The notes under the pieces are model-generated. The model saw only the letters and a program-made list of their open reading frames with translations. It had not been told where the DNA came from and did no database searches. Shown here in pieces: positions 39,401 through 40,631 of a stretch of DNA of 40,631 nt (within the stretch, counting starts at the first letter, position 1; each line of letters begins with the position of its first letter). The position numbers and the translations under genes were made by a program. Origin of the DNA: Acidobacteria bacterium bin61 (lineage in GTDB: Bacteria; Acidobacteriota; Vicinamibacteria; Marinacidobacterales; Marinacidobacteraceae); contig MPMW01000011.1 of NCBI GenBank assembly GCA_002238705.1, forward strand, positions 1 through 40,631, written 5' to 3'.

Positions 39401-39726
39401 GTATTGGGATTCTGCCGTCGTTCGAGTCGCCAGTGGGCGCGTCCCCTGCCGTGCTGCCGAGGGGGACGCACACCATCGACGTGCTGGTCGTCACCGATGC
39501 CGGCACGAACGCTGAGCGCCAGCACTCCCGGCAGGTGCTCGTCTCGCGGCTGGGAGCTGAGAAGCGTTGGATCGTCGAGTCCGGGAACGCCCGGGACCCC
39601 AATGTTGAGCGCGACGTGGCGGTCGATCTCACATACGTCCCCGCCACTCGAACGTTGACCTATGCGAAGGTTGGCAGCCAGGGCGATGTCGGTGCCCCCA
39701 ACATTATCGCCATCGGAGAGTCATAA
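36475..39726 (+). CDS. tail fibre protein
   Basis: The longest protein in the window, 1083 residues. It starts with a glycine-rich head (MGRISGGYGRGGSGGGIRQV). Then come long beta-rich stretches, a short GPGGAPGSAGN collagen-like linker (about 285) and a Gly8 hinge near 335-345 (GGGGGGGGTG). A repeated-looking ATWAI/TYTEYRNWEIVV region follows. Near the end lies HTIDVLVVTDAGTNAERQHS. Gly hinges between rigid beta modules are typical of receptor-binding fibres. It abuts the holin-like gene. Confidence 0.7.
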   Translation: MGRISGGYGRGGSGGGIRQVARLPAPKRGQLAYVKADYQEGGPYAATDFDLTIIAGANALNNRIGYGAAGQTDGAAGSLETPVPGLTALVYTTGNGTFHLRFDGEYTALLGGFDNLFLRIGTDQYTLVNRGDLFQSETDANRLAVADRWAAGEEVTFRIFTNAGGTSGLTPEGLRAIGDPGSPRGGDLIPQGFYHVDEESSEWVHGIGAGGGLSLRSPPDEFSHANRAGAEAARDAAITNVAATLAEFDANPNLAIILTITGTNPKTTVWQVRRGGDWADVTGAVRGPGGAPGSAGNVTAVVAAVDGNRRLTVAVTNSDGSTVTSDPAVLPAAAAGGGGGGGGTGLLFFEIGSSASLTNHEALAANGEMLIRATSNFTHNGNAVKRGDVWYYRHREANGVISEDFQLVMRPPSGVRLAVVPSPAAVDKANLPGQWNVTLFFPANAYPTATKAKVIFGGVEQTVALARAIGESGTEVVFRFSITPAMRAALVALGDHSLTSLVVALLDADDLELVEADVGIGVLPGASHVATVVSKAADYQLVEGDRGNTIRFTGNAARRATVSVLRSGWWCRLLNTTSADLIFDVGVAGRIEGAGQTATVPEDEAITVQYLGASTWAILTNTEKGAGGDDSGSGATPRDLELVADARSTAVDSGAVSGEANLVFPATYTEYRNWEIVVGDDNNTIDTLRGRNAWLAEQQDSDNIRFGFLDKDEAGSRQWLTWTPSTRTWDFGKQGTAANNVRIKAARLYDNGGGGSGEPGEIPDDSITPIKAMADEVAQKQAWRARFGSARITAGDTLPTATERSVNDFHVFTQDVAAGLVWSNLADGSNLTAAMAGDVGLATARGWLRLGNFIRGNDALRASIDAIEAQLASLVIPGPSVTAHKLGKGGPRGVQGDWLVRIQNPPAGTNRLRIVMQGGVVQDWAAYVHDDEVLTVVTVDATTATNIRNNAGANGYLTVQALFRQDAGATVADPEGIGILPSFESPVGASPAVLPRGTHTIDVLVVTDAGTNAERQHSRQVLVSRLGAEKRWIVESGNARDPNVERDVAVDLTYVPATRTLTYAKVGSQGDVGAPNIIAIGES

Positions 39727-39947
39727 TGGCCCACGAACGCGAGCCACTATACGACCGGCTCTTCGAGCGCATTCCAGACTGGGCTCTCAGTGAAACAGCG
39801 TTCGTCGTCTACTGGCTCCTGATCCTATCCGGGCTAGCTGTCGCGACGTTCTTCTCGACGGTGCTTCAGGTTGTCGTACTGGCTGGATTCATCGCTGTAG
39901 TCGTATGGGGTTTCTGGTCGGTACTGACTTTCTGGAGGCACACATGA
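39726..39947 (+). CDS. holin-like small membrane protein
   Basis: A 73-residue protein whose ATG shares the A of the fibre stop (TAATG). Two hydrophobic spans are clear: VVYWLLILSGLAVATFFSTV and VVVLAGFIAVVVWGFWSVLT, with charged ends. Length, topology and position after the fibre gene fit a class II holin, which permeabilises the inner membrane at lysis. An endolysin gene is not seen here and may lie beyond the window. Confidence 0.6.
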   Translation: MAHEREPLYDRLFERIPDWALSETAFVVYWLLILSGLAVATFFSTVLQVVVLAGFIAVVVWGFWSVLTFWRHT

Positions 39948-40631
39948 GCGCCGCCCAAACCAAGGTCATCAGCCTAGTTGAAGCACTGACGCCACGCGCT
40001 TCCCGCGTCGCCGAGCTCGTAGCCTCTCGCATCCCCGACCCCGGCCTCTGGGGCGGCTACCGGGCCAGTCAGGGCCTGATAGGCGAACTGCGGTTCTCGA
40101 CCCTGCTGACATTCCACCGCCCCGGCCAGCCCCATGCCGTCCTCGTCTTCCGCAACCCCCGCATGGCTGGCATCCGGCAGATCGACTGGGGCGAGGCGGT
40201 AGTCCTCGAAGAGAACATCTCGCAGCGGTTCGCATCGTCGATCTTGCTCAACGAGCCGGTCGGGTACCGCAAGCAATTGAGCCACACGTTCTCCAAGACC
40301 GTCAGCCTGCTGGAGCAGGTAAAGGCCGGGCTCGAAGCGACGCTGAAAGTCGGCGGCGAGGTAGGCACCCAAGGGGGCATCCACGGCGTCACGGCGAAAG
40401 TGTACGCTGAACTCACGGCGAAGATCTACGCCGAGTATCAGCGGCAGTGGGGCTCTTCGGCAACGGAGAGCGACACCGTGACCGACGAGATCACGCGCAC
40501 GGTAACGCCGGAGGAACTGGTCGATGGACCCGTTTCAATCGACTACGAGGCGGCCCGCTCGCTGAACAGGGAGCAACGGACAATCCGCGCCACGTGCGAC
40601 TACGAGCACACGGTCGAGCTGATCGACGAGA
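39944..40631 (+). CDS. unknown protein, 3' end cut by window
   Basis: From ATG 39944 (ATGA overlap with the holin-like gene) the frame is open to the window end (229 codons). It begins MSAAQTKVISLVEALTPRAS. A basic region with GYRKQLSHTFSKTVSLLEQV, then KVYAELTAKIYAEYQRQW, then TDEITRTVTPEELVDGPVSI, suggests alternating helix and strand. No enzyme motif recognised. It may be a second lysis or virion gene; the missing C-terminus may be needed to tell. Confidence 0.7.
   Translation, partial: MSAAQTKVISLVEALTPRASRVAELVASRIPDPGLWGGYRASQGLIGELRFSTLLTFHRPGQPHAVLVFRNPRMAGIRQIDWGEAVVLEENISQRFASSILLNEPVGYRKQLSHTFSKTVSLLEQVKAGLEATLKVGGEVGTQGGIHGVTAKVYAELTAKIYAEYQRQWGSSATESDTVTDEITRTVTPEELVDGPVSIDYEAARSLNREQRTIRATCDYEHTVELIDE

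Noticed and set aside
1..40631. CRISPR arrays, insertion sequences, integrase or attachment sites
   Set aside because: No regularly spaced short repeats, no transposase- or integrase-like frames and no duplicated tRNA end were seen, so no evidence for lysogeny modules in this window.

Overview
The window is a G+C-rich, roughly 40 kb stretch of a tailed, dsDNA, siphovirus-like bacteriophage genome (Caudoviricetes). The evidence is a complete long-tail morphogenesis series (P22-coat-like capsid, connectors, tail tube, frameshifted tail-assembly chaperone, 1000-residue tape measure, tail-tip and fibre proteins), a large terminase, a compact replication module and dozens of tiny genes chained by ATGA/GTGA overlaps. 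Gene starts mostly carry strong Shine-Dalgarno sites. Small secreted or lipoprotein-like products hint at a Gram-negative host, but the host cannot be named from the sequence. Both ends of the window cut through genes.

Layout. 1-3806 (minus strand): a leftward operon starting with a Sak4-like ATPase and a DUF669-like protein, followed by small zinc-ribbon and unknown proteins and ending in a DNA methyltransferase interrupted by a full LAGLIDADG intein. 3807-3954: divergent control region. 3955-7587 (plus): RHH regulator, SF1 helicase, VirE-type primase/helicase and a zinc mini-protein. 7588-12264: a run of short accessory genes (zinc mini-proteins, a C39-like papain-fold protein, an HNH nuclease, unknowns). 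12265-16991: regulatory and accessory zone containing a 185-bp repeated promoter element (two copies), an RHH regulator, an ArdC-like antirestriction protein with a strong terminator, an iteron-like region, a TerS-like protein, small membrane/lipoproteins, and a 94-bp tandem repeat with inverted DnaA-like boxes. 16992-19574: terminase large subunit (frame broken twice in G-runs) and small unknowns. 19575-20537: tRNA-Pro(TGG) embedded in almost 1 kb of apparently non-coding, strongly self-complementary sequence immediately before the capsid gene. 20538-40631: capsid, connectors, tail and fibre genes, a holin-like gene and a cut-off gene.

The left arm and the 3955-7587 block supply recombination/replication and DNA modification; the methyltransferase and ArdC-like protein probably both protect against host restriction. 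The right arm builds virion head and tail. No portal or head-maturation protease is seen between terminase and capsid, where they normally lie. The most novel-looking features are the structured RNA region around the tRNA, the intein, the duplicated palindromic promoter element with apparently leaderless starts, several apparent +1 frame changes in small Cys-rich genes, and a tail-tip protein with exact 22-residue repeats and a low-GC C-terminal domain.
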